Source: Candidatus Accumulibacter cognatus
Lineage (GTDB): Bacteria > Pseudomonadota > Gammaproteobacteria > Burkholderiales > Rhodocyclaceae
Reading direction: 5' to 3'
Length of the DNA: 64,000 nucleotides
Assembly (NCBI GenBank): GCA_013414765.1
Contig: CP058708.1
Span: 2,289,553-2,353,552, forward strand
The position numbers were made by a program, and so were the translations under genes. The notes beneath the pieces are model-generated. The model was not told the origin of the DNA and did no database searches. It was given only the letters and a program-made list of their open reading frames with translations. Shown one piece after another: positions 18,318 to 33,944 of the stretch; the stretch's first letter is position 1; the number at the start of each line of letters is the position of its first letter.

Positions 18318-20419
18318 TGAAGTACATTAAACAATACCTGTTTGGCCTGGTTGCCGGAGCGCTGTGGGCTCTTGGAACAGCGAATGCACAGGAAGATGTC
18401 CGTCCCAATTCGATTGAGTCGATGAATGTCGTGCAGCAAGGCTCGGTATTGAATGTCAAGCTCACTTTTAAGGAACCCCTGCGAGCACTGCCGGCAGCCT
18501 TCAGTGTCGCCAAGCCGGCGCGTATGGCCTTTGATTTTCCGAACACGACCAACGGCCTCGGCAAGTCGAGCCAGGCGTATAACGAGGGCGATTTGAAAAG
18601 TGCCAACATCGTCCAGGCGGAAGACCGGACTCGCGTCGTCCTGAACCTGCACAAGGCGATGACCTACGAGGCAACGATCGATGGCAACAGCCTGCTGCTT
18701 GCCTTGGTACCGAGTGCGACGACAGTGGGTATGGCGCAGATCGAACATTTCGCACAGGCCCGTCCGTCTGCTTTGTCCAACACCATTCGCGACATCGCCT
18801 TCCGGCGTGGCAAGGATGGCGAGGGGCGGATCACGGTTGACCTCACCGATGCCAATGCAGGCATCGACATCAAGCAGCAAGGGTCGACGCTGGTAGTCGA
18901 TTTTGCCAAGGTAACGGTTCCGGAAACGCTACGCAAACGTCTGGACGTGACCGATTTTGCAACCCCGGTGTTGACCGTGCAAACCGACCAGCAGGGCGCC
19001 AACACCCGCATGATCATCACGCCGCGTGGCCTGTGGGAACACAACGCATATCAAAGTGACAGTCAGTTCGTCATTGAGGTCAAGCAGGTCATCGTGAATC
19101 CGAACAAACTGGTACAGGGTTCGCGTGGTGGTTATCAGGGCGAGAAGTTGTCGCTGAACTTCCAGAATGTCGATGTGCGCCGTCTGTTGCAGGTGATCGG
19201 CGAGTTCACCGGCATGAACATGGTCGTCAGCGACTCCGTCAGCGGCTCGATTACCCTGATTCTCAAGGATGTGCCCTGGGATCAGGCACTCGACATCATC
19301 ATGCAGCAGAAGGGTCTGGACATGCGCAAGAATGGAAACGTCATTCTGATTGCGCCACGTGAGGAAATTGCGACCAAGGAAAAGCTCGATTTCGAATCGA
19401 AAGTGCAGATCGGTGACCTCGAGCCCTTGCAGACCGAGAGTTTCCAGATGAACTACATCAAGGCTGAAGCGGTGCAAAAGCTGCTGATCGACCCCAAGCA
19501 GACCTTGCTCTCGAAGCGTGGTAGCGCGCTTCTCGATGACCGTTCGAACATGATGTTCGTCAAGGATACGCCGAGCCGTCTCGATGATGTGCGGGCGATG
19601 ATCGCCAAGGTGGACATCCCCGCCCGACAGGTGATGATCGAAGCGCGAATCGTTGAAGCCGGCGACTCATTTGCCAAGAATCTGGGCATTCGCCTGTCCT
19701 TTGGAGCGACAAACAAGACCTCTTCGGTAGATTCGGTTACCGGCCGGGTAACCACGACTGTAGAGCAGGTCAAAGACAAAGGGTACATCGTCAATTCAGA
19801 CCCCAGATCTTCTTCATTCGGTCTCGTGAATCTGCCTGCGACCCCAAGATCAGGGACTCCGGGACTGCTCAACCTGAGTCTGTACGATAATTCGCTGACG
19901 CAGTTTCTCAACCTGGAAATTTCAGCACTGGAAGCTGACGGGCGTGGCAAGGTGATCTCGAGTCCACGCGTGATGACGGCAAACCAGGTGGAAGCAATCA
20001 TCGAGCAGGGCGTAGAGATTCCCTATCAACAGGCAACAAGTTCTGGTGCTACCAGCGTATCGTTCAGAAAGGCCAATCTCTCATTGAAGGTGAAGCCACA
20101 GATCACCCCGGATGGCAAGATCACCATGACCCTGGACGTCAACAAGGACACCCCGAACACCCGTTTGTCGACAGGGGCAGGGGTGGCTATCGATACCAAG
20201 CACGTCAAGACCGAAGTCTTGGTCGAGAATGGCGGCACGGTGGTTATTGGCGGCATCTACACGCAGGAAAAGCGTACCAACACCCAGCGAATCCCGTTTT
20301 TTGGCGACCTTCCCTATGTTGGATGGATGTTCAAGAACCGGGAATGGATTGACGACAAGACTGAACTACTGGTCTTCATCACGCCGAGGATCGTTGTCGA
20401 AAATCTGTCGTTGCGCTGA
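18317..20419 (+). CDS. pilQ: type IV pilus secretin PilQ
   Basis: PilQ forms the outer-membrane gate through which the pilus passes. The 700-aa precursor starts at the ATG at 18317 (overlapping pilP) and has a signal peptide ending near GTANAQ. Two AMIN domains (about 30-270) that bind peptidoglycan come next. Then comes an STN/N0 domain with LSLNFQNVDVRRLLQVIGEF, a NolW/N1 domain with FQMNYIKAEAVQKLL, and the secretin core ending in VLVENGGTVVIGGIYTQEKR and RIPFFGDLPYVGWMFKNR. Length and domain order are standard. Confidence 0.97.
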   Translation: MKYIKQYLFGLVAGALWALGTANAQEDVRPNSIESMNVVQQGSVLNVKLTFKEPLRALPAAFSVAKPARMAFDFPNTTNGLGKSSQAYNEGDLKSANIVQAEDRTRVVLNLHKAMTYEATIDGNSLLLALVPSATTVGMAQIEHFAQARPSALSNTIRDIAFRRGKDGEGRITVDLTDANAGIDIKQQGSTLVVDFAKVTVPETLRKRLDVTDFATPVLTVQTDQQGANTRMIITPRGLWEHNAYQSDSQFVIEVKQVIVNPNKLVQGSRGGYQGEKLSLNFQNVDVRRLLQVIGEFTGMNMVVSDSVSGSITLILKDVPWDQALDIIMQQKGLDMRKNGNVILIAPREEIATKEKLDFESKVQIGDLEPLQTESFQMNYIKAEAVQKLLIDPKQTLLSKRGSALLDDRSNMMFVKDTPSRLDDVRAMIAKVDIPARQVMIEARIVEAGDSFAKNLGIRLSFGATNKTSSVDSVTGRVTTTVEQVKDKGYIVNSDPRSSSFGLVNLPATPRSGTPGLLNLSLYDNSLTQFLNLEISALEADGRGKVISSPRVMTANQVEAIIEQGVEIPYQQATSSGATSVSFRKANLSLKVKPQITPDGKITMTLDVNKDTPNTRLSTGAGVAIDTKHVKTEVLVENGGTVVIGGIYTQEKRTNTQRIPFFGDLPYVGWMFKNREWIDDKTELLVFITPRIVVENLSLR

Positions 20420-20523
20420 TCGCTGCTGCCTGTGACGTGTGTGCATTGGCGCACGCATCACGGGCCAGCCGCTGCAGTTCCTGCTCCCATGGCCGTCTCC
20501 TGAGCATGCGATAGAATAGGCGC

Positions 20524-21045
20524 GTGAACAACGACAAACGCAATGTCTATCTGGTTGGCCTGATGGGGGCCGGAAAAACGACCATCGGCAAGGCCCTGGC
20601 CAGGCGCTTGGCTTATCATTTTGTTGATACAGACCACGAGGTCGAAGCGCGCACCGGCGTCGGTCTGCCGACGATCTTCGAGATTGAAGGTGAAGACGGC
20701 TTTCGCAGACGCGAGGCACAGGTCATTGCCGAGCTGGCTGACCTGGATGCGCAGGTGGTGGCAACCGGGGGTGGTGCCGTGTTGCGGCCCGAGAACCGGC
20801 AGAACCTGCGAGCAAGTGGTCTGGTGATCTATCTCGATGTGCCGCTGCCAACGCTTCACGAACGGACGCGACATGACAAGAAGCGACCGCTGTTACAGGT
20901 GAGTGACCCACGCCAGAGGCTCCGGGAACTGCATGCACAACGCGACCCATTGTACCGCGAAGTCGCCGATCTCGTCGTCAGTGGCAGCCGAATCACCGTC
21001 CAGTCGGTTCTGAATTTGCTGATCAAGAAAGTGGGAGAGCCATGA
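20524..21045 (+). CDS. aroK: shikimate kinase
   Basis: This enzyme phosphorylates shikimate to shikimate-3-phosphate in aromatic amino-acid synthesis. The 173-aa protein has the P-loop [20 protein letters not shown], the shikimate-binding region [13 protein letters not shown], the Walker-B-like [10 protein letters not shown] and a lid with KKRPLLQ. It starts with GTG at 20524. A TAGAAT box (20512-20517) lies only 7 nt before the GTG, and the upstream ribosome site is weak, so a second, near-leaderless promoter is possible besides read-through from pilQ. The gene overlaps aroB by ATGA. Confidence 0.96.
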   Translation: MNNDKRNVYLVGLMGAGKTTIGKALARRLAYHFVDTDHEVEARTGVGLPTIFEIEGEDGFRRREAQVIAELADLDAQVVATGGGAVLRPENRQNLRASGLVIYLDVPLPTLHERTRHDKKRPLLQVSDPRQRLRELHAQRDPLYREVADLVVSGSRITVQSVLNLLIKKVGEP

Positions 21046-22124
21046 AAACGTTGACGGTCGCACTCGGGGATCGTTCCTACCCTATTCATGTGGGGCAGGG
21101 GCTGATCGAGCGCGCCGAGTTGCTGGTACTGCGGCAGCCGAAAGCAGCGATCGTCAGTAACGTGACCGTCGCACCGCTGTACCTGCAGCGCCTGGCGGAC
21201 CCTTTGCGCCGGGCCGGCGTTGAAGTCGTCGAGATGGTGCTGCCCGATGGCGAACGGTTCAAGGACTGGCAAACCCTCAACTCGATTTTCGATGGATTGC
21301 TGGAGCAACGCTGCGAACGGTCAACGACCCTGATCGCTCTCGGTGGGGGAGTTGTTGGTGACATTACGGGTTTCGCTGCGGCGTGTTTTCAGCGTGGCAT
21401 ACCTTTTATCCAGGTGCCGACGACCCTGCTGGCCCAGGTCGATTCGTCTGTGGGTGGCAAGACCGCGATCAATCACCCTCTCGGCAAGAACATGATCGGG
21501 GCTTTCCATCAGCCACAGCTTGTGCTGACCGATACCGATACTCTGAATACGCTGCCGGACAGAGAACTGCGGGCTGGCCTGGCAGAAGTGATCAAGTACG
21601 GTTTGATCAGGGATTTGCCCTTTCTTGAGTGGCTTGAAACTAACCTGGAGTCTTTGCTGTCTCGTGAACCGGCTACCCTGGCTGAGGCGATTTGCCGTTC
21701 TTGCCGGAACAAGGCCGAGGTAGTGGTCGCTGACGAACGTGAGGCGGGCGAGCGAGCTTTGCTCAACCTCGGCCATACCTTTGGGCATGCGATTGAAACT
21801 GGCGTTGGCTATGGCGAATGGCTGCACGGTGAGGCCATTGCGGTGGGTTCGATGATGGCGGCGGAACTATCGTTGCTAATGGGTTGGATCGACCGGCATG
21901 ACCTCCTGCGTGTCGAGCGGCTTTTTCAGCGAGCAGGCTTGCCAGTGCGCGGGCCGGCCTTGAACGTCGAACGCTATCTTGAACTGATGCAGCACGACAA
22001 GAAGGTTCTGGATGGCAAGCTTCGTCTTGTTCTCCTGCAGAAGCTTGGGCAGGCGGTTCTGAGCGACGCAGCAACGCCTGCCGAAATCATCCAAGCCATT
22101 GGCGCGCGCTCCGCACATGCCTGA
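21042..22124 (+). CDS. aroB: 3-dehydroquinate synthase
   Basis: AroB converts DAHP to 3-dehydroquinate using NAD and a divalent metal. The 360-aa protein shows the NAD-binding [16 protein letters not shown], the substrate region [30 protein letters not shown], and the metal ligands in [21 protein letters not shown] and [10 protein letters not shown]. It follows aroK with a 4-bp overlap and overlaps the dgt-type gene by 8 bp, the usual betaproteobacterial order after pilQ. Confidence 0.97.
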   Translation: MKTLTVALGDRSYPIHVGQGLIERAELLVLRQPKAAIVSNVTVAPLYLQRLADPLRRAGVEVVEMVLPDGERFKDWQTLNSIFDGLLEQRCERSTTLIALGGGVVGDITGFAAACFQRGIPFIQVPTTLLAQVDSSVGGKTAINHPLGKNMIGAFHQPQLVLTDTDTLNTLPDRELRAGLAEVIKYGLIRDLPFLEWLETNLESLLSREPATLAEAICRSCRNKAEVVVADEREAGERALLNLGHTFGHAIETGVGYGEWLHGEAIAVGSMMAAELSLLMGWIDRHDLLRVERLFQRAGLPVRGPALNVERYLELMQHDKKVLDGKLRLVLLQKLGQAVLSDAATPAEIIQAIGARSAHA

Positions 22125-23241
22125 GCTTGCGCCGTACGCGGTCAGCGCGCTCAACTCACGCGGTCGCCGTTATTCCGACAGCGCACCTGCCCATCGCAGC
22201 GAGTTCCAGCGCGACCGTGACCGGATCGTCCATTCGACGGCTTTTCGACGCCTCGAATATAAGACGCAGGTGTTCGTCAACCACGAAGGCGATCTCTTTC
22301 GTACCCGCCTGACACACAGCCTTGAAGTCGCCCAGATCGCGCGTGGAATCGCACGTTCACTTCAGCTCAACGAGGATCTGGCTGAAGCCATTTCGCTTGC
22401 TCACGATCTCGGTCATACGCCTTTTGGCCATGCCGGGCAGGATGCGCTCAACGATTGCATGCGTGCGCATGGGGGTTTTGAGCACAATCTGCAGAGTCTG
22501 CGAACGGTTGACCTGCTGGAGGAGCGCTACGCCGCTTTTGATGGCCTGAACCTCTGTTTTGAGACTCGCGAAGGCATCGTCAAGCATTGTTCACTGGACA
22601 ACGCTCGCCAGCTTGGGAAACTCGGCGAGCGTTTCCTCAGACACACACAGCCGTCGCTCGAAGCGCAGATCTGCAACTTGGCGGATGAAATCGCCTATAA
22701 CAATCACGATGTGGACGACGGATTGCGCGCCGGGCTGATCACGCTCGAGCAGCTTCAAGAGGTCAGCCTGTTTTCCCGGCACGTTGCCGATGTCCGGAAA
22801 GTCCATCCCGACCTGGACGGGCGCCGGCTGATCCACGAAACCATCCGGCGCATGATCAATACCCTGGTTTGCGACCTGATCGAGACCACCAGAAAGCACA
22901 TCGCAAGGCACAAGCCGCGGGATCTTGCCGAGGTTCACCTGGCGCCGCCACTGGTGGCGTTTTCCGACGATTTATACGCGGTGCAGCGCCAACTGAAGCG
23001 CTTCCTGCATATCCGACTCTATCAACACTATCAGGTTCTGCGGATGGCCAGCAGGGCGAGACGTATCGTCAGCGATCTGTTTTCTGCATTTGCCAGCAAT
23101 CCGCGCTTGTTGCCCCCTCAATATCAGGTACTTGCTGACGGCGATCAAGTTCGCAGGGTGGCCGATTATATTGCCGGGATGACCGATCGCTATGCCGTCA
23201 AGGAACATCGCCGCTTGTTTGCAGTGGGTGCGGAGGGCTGA
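22117..23241 (+). CDS. dgt: dGTPase-like deoxynucleotide triphosphohydrolase
   Basis: This HD-superfamily enzyme hydrolyses dNTPs to deoxynucleoside and triphosphate. The 374-aa protein contains the family opening [20 protein letters not shown], the first metal His in [18 protein letters not shown], the HD pair in [19 protein letters not shown] and the downstream [20 protein letters not shown]. The ATG at 22117 overlaps the aroB stop; an upstream in-frame start at 22099 is possible. The protein is of the shorter type used for dGTPase-like family members, so its preferred dNTP is not certain. Confidence 0.9.
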   Translation: MPELAPYAVSALNSRGRRYSDSAPAHRSEFQRDRDRIVHSTAFRRLEYKTQVFVNHEGDLFRTRLTHSLEVAQIARGIARSLQLNEDLAEAISLAHDLGHTPFGHAGQDALNDCMRAHGGFEHNLQSLRTVDLLEERYAAFDGLNLCFETREGIVKHCSLDNARQLGKLGERFLRHTQPSLEAQICNLADEIAYNNHDVDDGLRAGLITLEQLQEVSLFSRHVADVRKVHPDLDGRRLIHETIRRMINTLVCDLIETTRKHIARHKPRDLAEVHLAPPLVAFSDDLYAVQRQLKRFLHIRLYQHYQVLRMASRARRIVSDLFSAFASNPRLLPPQYQVLADGDQVRRVADYIAGMTDRYAVKEHRRLFAVGAEG

Positions 23242-23277
23242 GAACCCTGCGGGGGTAGCGTGTCGGCGAGAGGCGCG

Positions 23278-23394
23278 CTAACAGTCGTGACTTTTCCAGA
23301 CAGCCCCGATCAGGAAAGTTACGACCGTTACCCTCTCCCCCCGCGAGGGGGAAGAGGGGGCTCTTGAGTCGCATACGCGACTTTAGGCGATTTC
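23278..23394 (+). repeat. dispersed composite palindromic repeat, copy B
   Basis: Located 36 bp after the dgt stop. Hairpin 1 pairs CTAACAGTCGTGACTTTTCC with GGAAAGTTACGACCGTTA. Hairpin 2 is CCCTCT-CCCCCC around a CGCG turn with GGGGGAAGAGGG (about 23331-23359). Hairpin 3 is GAGTCGCATACGCGACTTT. With no T-tract it is not a classical terminator, but it sits where one would be expected. The remaining 23395-23513 shows only a small CCTTAA/TTAAGG stem at the stop of the CBS gene. Confidence 0.75.
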
Positions 23395-23513
23395 TCGGAA
23401 GCTAGATACCGCAAAGATACGGGACGACTACCGAAGAGGCTTGTATTGCTGGCCATGAGCCCCGCCTACCATCATGACTACTGGTATGGCGTTTTGCGGA
23501 AATCACCTTAAAG

Positions 23514-23975
23514 TTAAGGCGATGGCCAGTCCTTGATGTACGCCTTGAGCAGCTTGTTTTCCAGGTTGCGCTCTTCGAGAACGGCTTTGGCGACGTCGTG
23601 AAAGGAGACGATCCCGACGATAGTATCCCCTTCCATGACCGGCACATAGCGGGTGTGCGTGTCCACCATGATTCGACGCAATTCGTCGACGTCCATGTCC
23701 GGATCAGCGGTTGGAGGGTTGCGGTCCATAGCCTCGATGACCAGAATTTCGGCAATCGGCGGCGTTGGCCCGACCCGGCGCTCGGTCTGGCGTTTGGCGA
23801 GGATTGCCATGACTTCCCGGAAAGTCAGCATTCCTGCCAGCTTTCCCCCCTCCATGACGATCACCGAGCCGATGTCATTTTCGGCCATCATGATGACCGC
23901 TTCCGAAAGAGGTGAGTCGGGATGTACGGCAAACAGTGCTGAATCTTTGACCTGCAGAACTTCTTTGACCTCCAT
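23514..23975 (-). CDS. tandem CBS-domain protein
   Basis: This 153-aa cytoplasmic protein is made of two CBS domains only: one around VHPDSPLSEAVIMMAENDIG and GKLAGMLTFREVMAIL, the other around PDMDVDELRRIMVDTHTRYV and DTIVGIVSFHDVAKAVLEER. Such pairs bind adenosine nucleotides (AMP, ATP, SAM) and act as sensors. The ATG at 23975 is preceded by a GGGGGTG ribosome site; the longer frame to 24029 lacks one. It lies downstream of pntAB on the same strand but beyond a strong terminator, so it is probably transcribed separately. The partner is unknown. Confidence 0.85.
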   Translation of the reverse strand: MEVKEVLQVKDSALFAVHPDSPLSEAVIMMAENDIGSVIVMEGGKLAGMLTFREVMAILAKRQTERRVGPTPPIAEILVIEAMDRNPPTADPDMDVDELRRIMVDTHTRYVPVMEGDTIVGIVSFHDVAKAVLEERNLENKLLKAYIKDWPSP

Positions 23976-24057
23976 GTCACCCCCTAGAGATAGGATAGCG
24001 GGCGGATGCGCCCTTGCACTCATCAGCACGATTCTATCAGATGTCGATCCACATCCG

Positions 24058-24114
24058 AAAAATTCGCCCCTCGATCAACGCAACGCCCGCTCATGCGGGC
24101 GTTGCTGGGCGAAT
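24058..24114 (-). terminator. intrinsic terminator of pntAB
   Basis: On the minus strand a nested stem forms: outer ATTCGCCC (24114-24107) with GGGCGAAT (24069-24062), and inner CAACGCCCGC with GCGGGCGTTG (24104-24081) around a 4-nt loop. It is followed directly by a run of T residues (24062-24058). It lies 23 nt after the pntB stop. Confidence 0.85.
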
Positions 24115-24136
24115 GGGGAAGGAGGACGACTTCCGA

Positions 24137-25555
24137 TCAGCTCTTCAGGGAGACCAGCACCTCATCAAGCATCTTCTTGGCATCGCCAAAGAGCATGCGG
24201 TTGTTTTCCTTGTAGAAGAGTGGGTTGTCCACGCCGGCGTAGCCGGAGGCCATGCTGCGTTTCATCACGATCGAGGTTTTTGCCTTCCAGACTTCCAGGA
24301 CGGGCATTCCGGCGATCGGGCTGTTCGGATCATCCTGTGCTGCCGGATTGACGATGTCGTTGGCACCGATGATCATGGCGACATCGGTTTGCGGAAAGTC
24401 GTCGTTGAGTTCGTCCATTTCAAAGACGATATCGTAAGGAACCTTGGCCTCGGCGAGAAGAACATTCATGTGACCAGGCATGCGGCCTGCAACGGGATGG
24501 ATGCCGAAGCGAACGTTGACACCCTTCTCCCGCAGCAGGCGCGTGATCTCGAAGACAGTGTGCTGTGCCTGTGCCACTGCCATGCCATAACCTGGGACGA
24601 TGATCACGTTCTTGGCTTCGCGCAGCAACTCGGAGGTTTCCGGGGCGCTGATCGGAACGACTTCTCCCGCTGGTTGTACCCCACCTGCCGCCGGTGCAGG
24701 AGTCCCGCCGGTCGTTCCGAAACCGCCGGCGATGACGCTGATGAAGTGGCGATTCATCGCCGCGCACATGATGTAAGAGAGGATCGCACCGCTCGACCCG
24801 ACAAGTGCGCCGGTGACGATCAGCAGATCGTTGGAGAGCATAAAGCCGGTCGCCGCCGCCGCCCAGCCCGAGTAGCTGTTAAGCATCGAGACCACCACTG
24901 GCATGTCGGCACCACCGATCGCCATTACCATGTGGATGCCGAACAACAGGGAGATGGCGGTCATCACCACCAGAGGTGTCATGCCATCGCTGATCGAGCT
25001 GGCATGCAGAAATTCCCGGCCGAAGTAAATGACTACCAGCAGTCCGGCAAGGTTGATCCAGTGGCGCGCCGGGAGCAGCAGCGGGTTACCCGAGATCTTG
25101 CCGGACAGCTTGCCGAAGGCGATGACCGAGCCGGAAAAGGTGACGGCACCGATCAAAATGCCGACATAGATTTCAACCTCGTGAATCGCCTTTTCGGCGC
25201 CGGTCATACCGGTCGCCGTGACCGGGTCGATGTAATTGGCAAAGCCGACCAACATCGCGGCCAGGCCGACCATGCTGTGCATCAGTGCGACCAGTTCCGG
25301 CATCTGGGTCATCTGGACGGTTCGTGCGGCATAGATGCCGATCGTCGCACCGACCGCCATCGCGCCAATCAGCCACGCGTAACCGGTGCTGCCGACACGC
25401 GGACCGAAGACCGTTGCCAGAACGGCGATGGCCATGCCGATGATCCCGTAAAGGTTGCCGCGGCGGGATGTCTCCTGATTGCTGAGGCCGCCGAGGCAGA
25501 GAATGAAAAGAATCGTTGCTCCGAGATAGGAGACGGTTGCCAAGCTTTCAGACAT
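24137..25555 (-). CDS. pntB: NAD(P) transhydrogenase subunit beta
   Basis: PntB carries the proton channel and the NADP-binding domain III of the membrane transhydrogenase, which makes NADPH from NADH using the proton gradient. The 472-aa protein has about nine membrane helices in its first 270 residues. Domain III contains the glycine-rich [12 protein letters not shown] and the C-terminal [18 protein letters not shown], very close to E. coli. The ATG at 25555 has a GGAG nine bases upstream; two in-frame starts (25561 and 25564) are too close to it. PntA ends 12 nt upstream. Confidence 0.96.
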   Translation of the reverse strand: MSESLATVSYLGATILFILCLGGLSNQETSRRGNLYGIIGMAIAVLATVFGPRVGSTGYAWLIGAMAVGATIGIYAARTVQMTQMPELVALMHSMVGLAAMLVGFANYIDPVTATGMTGAEKAIHEVEIYVGILIGAVTFSGSVIAFGKLSGKISGNPLLLPARHWINLAGLLVVIYFGREFLHASSISDGMTPLVVMTAISLLFGIHMVMAIGGADMPVVVSMLNSYSGWAAAATGFMLSNDLLIVTGALVGSSGAILSYIMCAAMNRHFISVIAGGFGTTGGTPAPAAGGVQPAGEVVPISAPETSELLREAKNVIIVPGYGMAVAQAQHTVFEITRLLREKGVNVRFGIHPVAGRMPGHMNVLLAEAKVPYDIVFEMDELNDDFPQTDVAMIIGANDIVNPAAQDDPNSPIAGMPVLEVWKAKTSIVMKRSMASGYAGVDNPLFYKENNRMLFGDAKKMLDEVLVSLKS

Positions 25556-25567
25556 GTTCATCAACTC

Positions 25568-27160
25568 CTATTTGCGGAACATTGCCAGCATGCGCTGGGT
25601 TACGGCGAAACCACCGAACATGTTGATGGTCGCCAGCACGATGGCACCGATCGCCAGCCAGCGAATCCAGTCTTCCGGACGATTGAGTCCGGCTTCGATC
25701 GGCGGCGCGATCTGGACCAGCGCTCCGATGGCAATGATGCTGCTGACGGCGTTGGTGACACTCATCAGCGGTGTATGCAGGGCCGGCTTGACGTTCCACA
25801 CGACCATGTAGCCGACGAAGCAGGCGAGGACAAAAACCGTGAAATGACCGAGGAAGGCGGGTGGCGCACTCGCGCCGATGAACCAGAAGAGAATCGCTGC
25901 GGCAATAAACATGATGGCAGTGCCGGTTCCCGAAGCCGGTTCACTGGCCTTGCCGTGACCGTGCGATTTTTTCGCGGCAGCCGCCGGCTGGGCGGCCGCC
26001 GGTGCCGCAACTGGCGCTGCCGATGGCTTGGGTGCCGGGGGCGGCCAAGTCACATTGCCTTCCTTGATAACCGTCAGGCCGCGGATGGCTTCATCTTCCA
26101 TGTTGACGTCGATGATGCCGTCTTTGGTCTTGCACAGTTCTTCGGCAAGGCGCAACAAGTTGGTGCTGTATAGCGTCGACGACTGCCGTGCCAAGCGGCT
26201 GACCAGATCGGTGTAGCCGATGATGGTGACGTCGTGCTTCACCACCGCCTGGCCAGCCTCAGTCAGCTCGCAGTTCCCGCCCTGTTCGGCGGCCATATCG
26301 ACGATTACGCTGCCCGCTTTCATTGAGCGGACCATCTCTGCGGTGATCAGCTTGGGCGCCGGCTTGCCAGGAATCAGCGCGGTGGTGATAATGATGTCCA
26401 CCTCCCGGGCTTGCTTGGCGTACATGTCGCGCTGGGCTTTCTGGAAGCCTTCGCTCATCACCTTCGCGTAACCGCCTCCACCGGACCCCTCCTCCTCGTA
26501 ATCGACTTTTACGAATTCGCCGCCCAGCGATGCAACCTGATCGGCCACTTCTGCTCGCGTGTCGTTGGCGCGAACGATGGCGCCGAGGTTGGCGGCAGTG
26601 CCAATCGCCGCCAGGCCGGCGACGCCAGCACCGGCAACGAAGACCTTGGCCGGCGGAACCTTGCCAGCGGCCGTGATCTGGCCGTTGAAAAAGCGACCGA
26701 AAGCGTTGGCGGCCTCGATGACAGCGCGGTAGCCAGCGACGCCAGCCTGGGAGGTCAACGCATCCATCTTCTGGGCGCGCGAGAGCGTGCGGGGCAGCGA
26801 GTCGATGGCCAGCACGGTCGCCTTGCGCGCGGTGAGTTGCTGCAGAAGCTCAGGGTTCTGGGCCGGCCAGATGAAGCTGACCAGCGTGCACCCCTCGCGC
26901 ATCAGGCTGACTTCTGCTGCTGACGGCCCACGTACCTTGAAGATGATGTCCGACGACGACCAAAGGTTGGCCGCTCCTTCGGCGATCGCAGCACCGGCAG
27001 CCTTGTACGCATCGTCCGAGATGCTCGCAGCTTCGCCGGCGCCGGATTCGACCAGCACGGCGAAACCCAGCTTGATCAGTTTTTCAACCACTTCGGGTAC
27101 GGTCGCAACCCGTTTTTCTCCTGCAGCAGTCTCTCTGGGAACTCCGATTGTTAGCGGCAT
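25568..27160 (-). CDS. pntA: NAD(P) transhydrogenase subunit alpha
   Basis: This 530-aa fused alpha subunit has NAD-binding domain I followed by a short membrane domain II. Domain I begins [20 protein letters not shown] and has the Rossmann stretch [20 protein letters not shown] and the mobile-loop region. An Ala/Pro-rich linker (about 385-415) joins it to four helices near the end ([20 protein letters not shown], then [20 protein letters not shown]). Both halves are in one polypeptide, as in E. coli, rather than split PntAA/PntAB. A strong GGAGG lies just before the ATG at 27160. It is transcribed divergently from gltB. Confidence 0.96.
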   Translation of the reverse strand: MPLTIGVPRETAAGEKRVATVPEVVEKLIKLGFAVLVESGAGEAASISDDAYKAAGAAIAEGAANLWSSSDIIFKVRGPSAAEVSLMREGCTLVSFIWPAQNPELLQQLTARKATVLAIDSLPRTLSRAQKMDALTSQAGVAGYRAVIEAANAFGRFFNGQITAAGKVPPAKVFVAGAGVAGLAAIGTAANLGAIVRANDTRAEVADQVASLGGEFVKVDYEEEGSGGGGYAKVMSEGFQKAQRDMYAKQAREVDIIITTALIPGKPAPKLITAEMVRSMKAGSVIVDMAAEQGGNCELTEAGQAVVKHDVTIIGYTDLVSRLARQSSTLYSTNLLRLAEELCKTKDGIIDVNMEDEAIRGLTVIKEGNVTWPPPAPKPSAAPVAAPAAAQPAAAAKKSHGHGKASEPASGTGTAIMFIAAAILFWFIGASAPPAFLGHFTVFVLACFVGYMVVWNVKPALHTPLMSVTNAVSSIIAIGALVQIAPPIEAGLNRPEDWIRWLAIGAIVLATINMFGGFAVTQRMLAMFRK

Positions 27161-27182
27161 TCATTCCTCCATCACGTGTAGT

Positions 27183-27206
27183 ACCAGTATTTTCAAAATA
27201 ACTGGT
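27183..27206. promoter_or_regulatory. near-palindrome upstream of pntA
   Basis: ACCAGT (27183-27188) and ACTGGT (27201-27206) flank ATTTTCAAAATA, giving an almost symmetric 24-bp site 23-46 nt before the pntA start. It could be an operator or a hairpin in the leader. The rest of 27161-27684 shows no convincing gene. Confidence 0.35.
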
Positions 27207-27684
27207 CCGCAGGGCGCGAAACCAGCCTCCCCAAAAAATCTCCAGTCACGGTCTTCAAATTGCTCGGAAAAGTCCCTGCCGGCAATCGCTACCGGGCAAT
27301 CTTCCCCCTGCTTGTGGCGCAGCTGGCCAAACAAACCGCCAGTCTGAGCTTAGCACAAGTCCGGCGCGGACTTTACCATGACCAAACGTCAGAAAAAACG
27401 CGCTGCGTCTGTGGGCGCAAACGATCGCGATGAGCCGGGAAAGGCGTGGCCGTCTCTTCCCCGGATTGTTGCTTCACGCTTTGCTAATGCCGGACAGGAA
27501 ATCATGGCTTGCCGCAGGGCGCACGTTGAGGCTGAAGCAAGAAAGATTGAGTTGATGGGCATGAATATTGCTCTGATTTTGATTTGTGATGCCGATCTGT
27601 CGGGCAGTCGTGCAAGAGCATCGAGTGCCTCTTTTCGGTGCCAAGGAGGCGATTTCGTGCACTTTCTTGGTGCGGCGCAGCATC

Positions 27685-27713
27685 TTGAATGGTTGGTCTA
27701 TTCAGGGTATAGT
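27685..27713 (+). promoter_or_regulatory. sigma-70 promoter of gltBD
   Basis: TTGAAT (27685-27690) and TATAGT (27708-27713) are separated by exactly 17 bp, predicting a transcript start near 27720 and a leader of about 100 nt before gltB. Its position inside the long in-frame extension of gltB argues that this extension is not translated. Confidence 0.65.
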
Positions 27714-27821
27714 CGCCAGTCCCCGAGAGTGACCCGGTCGATCGGCTTTTTACCGGACGCCGTGACGTTTCAGTCAGGGCTTGCCCGGGTACCGTCTTTG
27801 TTTTTTGAGGATTCGAGTGTG

Positions 27822-32498
<4,677 letters not shown>

Positions 32499-32500
32499 GG

Positions 32501-33943
32501 ATGGGTAAGCCGACTGGATTCATCGAATATCAGCGTCTGGCGGAGGTCAGTGAGCCCGCCGCGTTGCGCCTGAAGCACTACCGCGAATTTGTCCGGACCC
32601 TCGCCGACGAGCAGGCCAAGCAGCAGGGGGCACGCTGCATGGATTGCGGGATTCCGTTCTGCAACACCGGTTGCCCGGTCAATAACATCATTCCTGACTG
32701 GAATGACCTGGTGTACCGTGGTCATTGGGAACAGGCGCTGGCGGTACTGCATTCCACCAACAATTTCCCGGATTTCACCGGCCGTATCTGCCCGGCACCC
32801 TGCGAAGCGGCGTGTACGCTCAATATCAACACCGACCCGGTCGGCATCAAGTCGATCGAGCATGCGATCGTTGACAAGGGTTGGGAAAAGGACTGGATCG
32901 TTCCGCAGCCGCCGAAGGTCAAGACCGGCAGGAAAGTGGCTGTCGTCGGTTCCGGCCCGGCCGGCCTGGCGGCTGCCCAGCAGCTTGCGCGCGTCGGACA
33001 CGCGGTGGTCGTCTTTGAAAAGAACGACCGTGTGGGTGGCCTGATGCGCTACGGAATTCCCGACTTCAAGTTCGAGAAATCGCATATCGATCGTCGCATC
33101 AAGCAGATGCAGGCTGAGGGCGTCGAGTTTCGTGTCAACCAGGAGATTGGTGGCAGTGGTGCCAAGGCAGTGCCGGTAGCGCAGTTGCTTGCCGACTTTG
33201 ACGCACTCATAGTTGCCGGTGGCGCCGAGTTGCCGCGTGACCTCAATGTGCCCGGTCGCGACCTGGACGGCGTGCATTTCGCGATGGAGTTCCTGCCGCA
33301 ACAAAACCGGGTCAACGTCGGCGATCGAGTACCTGCGCAGATTCTCGCAACTGGCAAGCGGGTGGTCGTGATCGGCGGTGGCGATACAGGTTCCGACTGC
33401 GTCGGCACCAGCAACCGGCATGGCGCGCTATCGGTTACCCAGTTCGAGGTGATGCCGCAACCGCCGGAGCAGGAGAACAAGAGTCTGACCTGGCCATATT
33501 GGCCACTCAAGCTGCGGACTTCTTCTTCACACGAAGAAGGTTGCGAGCGCGACTTTGCCGTCTCGACCAAGGAGTTCGTTGGGGAGAACGGCAAGGTGAA
33601 GGCCCTCAAGGTGGTTCGCGTCGACTGGAGCGAAGGCCGGATGAAAGAAGTTCCCGGCAGCGAAACCGAGATCGCGGCCGATCTGGTATTGCTGGCCATG
33701 GGCTTTGTCTCGCCGGTCAGGCAAGGCCTGCTGGAGCAACTGGCGGTTGAGCTCGACGCACGTGGCAACGTCAAGGCGACGACCGACGGGGAAGGCTGTT
33801 ACGCCACTAGTGTCGCGAAAGTGTTTGCCGCCGGCGACATGCGTCGCGGCCAGTCGCTCGTTGTCTGGGCAATTCGCGAAGGTCGGCAATGCGCGCGAGA
33901 AGTGGATGCTTTCCTGATGGGCCATTCCGATTTGCCGCGGTGA
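32501..33943 (+). CDS. gltD: glutamate synthase (NADPH) small subunit
   Basis: GltD passes electrons from NADPH through FAD and two [4Fe-4S] clusters to GltB. The 480-aa protein has the cysteine sets [19 protein letters not shown] and [18 protein letters not shown] is bound by [20 protein letters not shown] and NADPH by [17 protein letters not shown]. The C-terminal [19 protein letters not shown] closes the FAD site. It follows gltB after two bases, with the ribosome site in the gltB end. Confidence 0.97.
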   Translation: MGKPTGFIEYQRLAEVSEPAALRLKHYREFVRTLADEQAKQQGARCMDCGIPFCNTGCPVNNIIPDWNDLVYRGHWEQALAVLHSTNNFPDFTGRICPAPCEAACTLNINTDPVGIKSIEHAIVDKGWEKDWIVPQPPKVKTGRKVAVVGSGPAGLAAAQQLARVGHAVVVFEKNDRVGGLMRYGIPDFKFEKSHIDRRIKQMQAEGVEFRVNQEIGGSGAKAVPVAQLLADFDALIVAGGAELPRDLNVPGRDLDGVHFAMEFLPQQNRVNVGDRVPAQILATGKRVVVIGGGDTGSDCVGTSNRHGALSVTQFEVMPQPPEQENKSLTWPYWPLKLRTSSSHEEGCERDFAVSTKEFVGENGKVKALKVVRVDWSEGRMKEVPGSETEIAADLVLLAMGFVSPVRQGLLEQLAVELDARGNVKATTDGEGCYATSVAKVFAAGDMRRGQSLVVWAIREGRQCAREVDAFLMGHSDLPR

Positions 33944-33944
33944 C

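Noticed and set aside
20430-20460. TGTGA-containing stretch after pilQ as a CRP site
   Set aside because: No matching TCACA half-site at the right spacing.
24014-26173. 719-codon open frame on the plus strand opposite pntAB
   Set aside because: It lies antisense to two clearly conserved genes and its composition (His, Asp and Arg rich) is typical of a shadow frame in GC-rich DNA.
27378-27821. In-frame 148-codon N-terminal extension of gltB
   Set aside because: It shows no similarity to GltB, contains the TTGAAT-N17-TATAGT promoter, and would place the nucleophilic cysteine far from the N-terminus.
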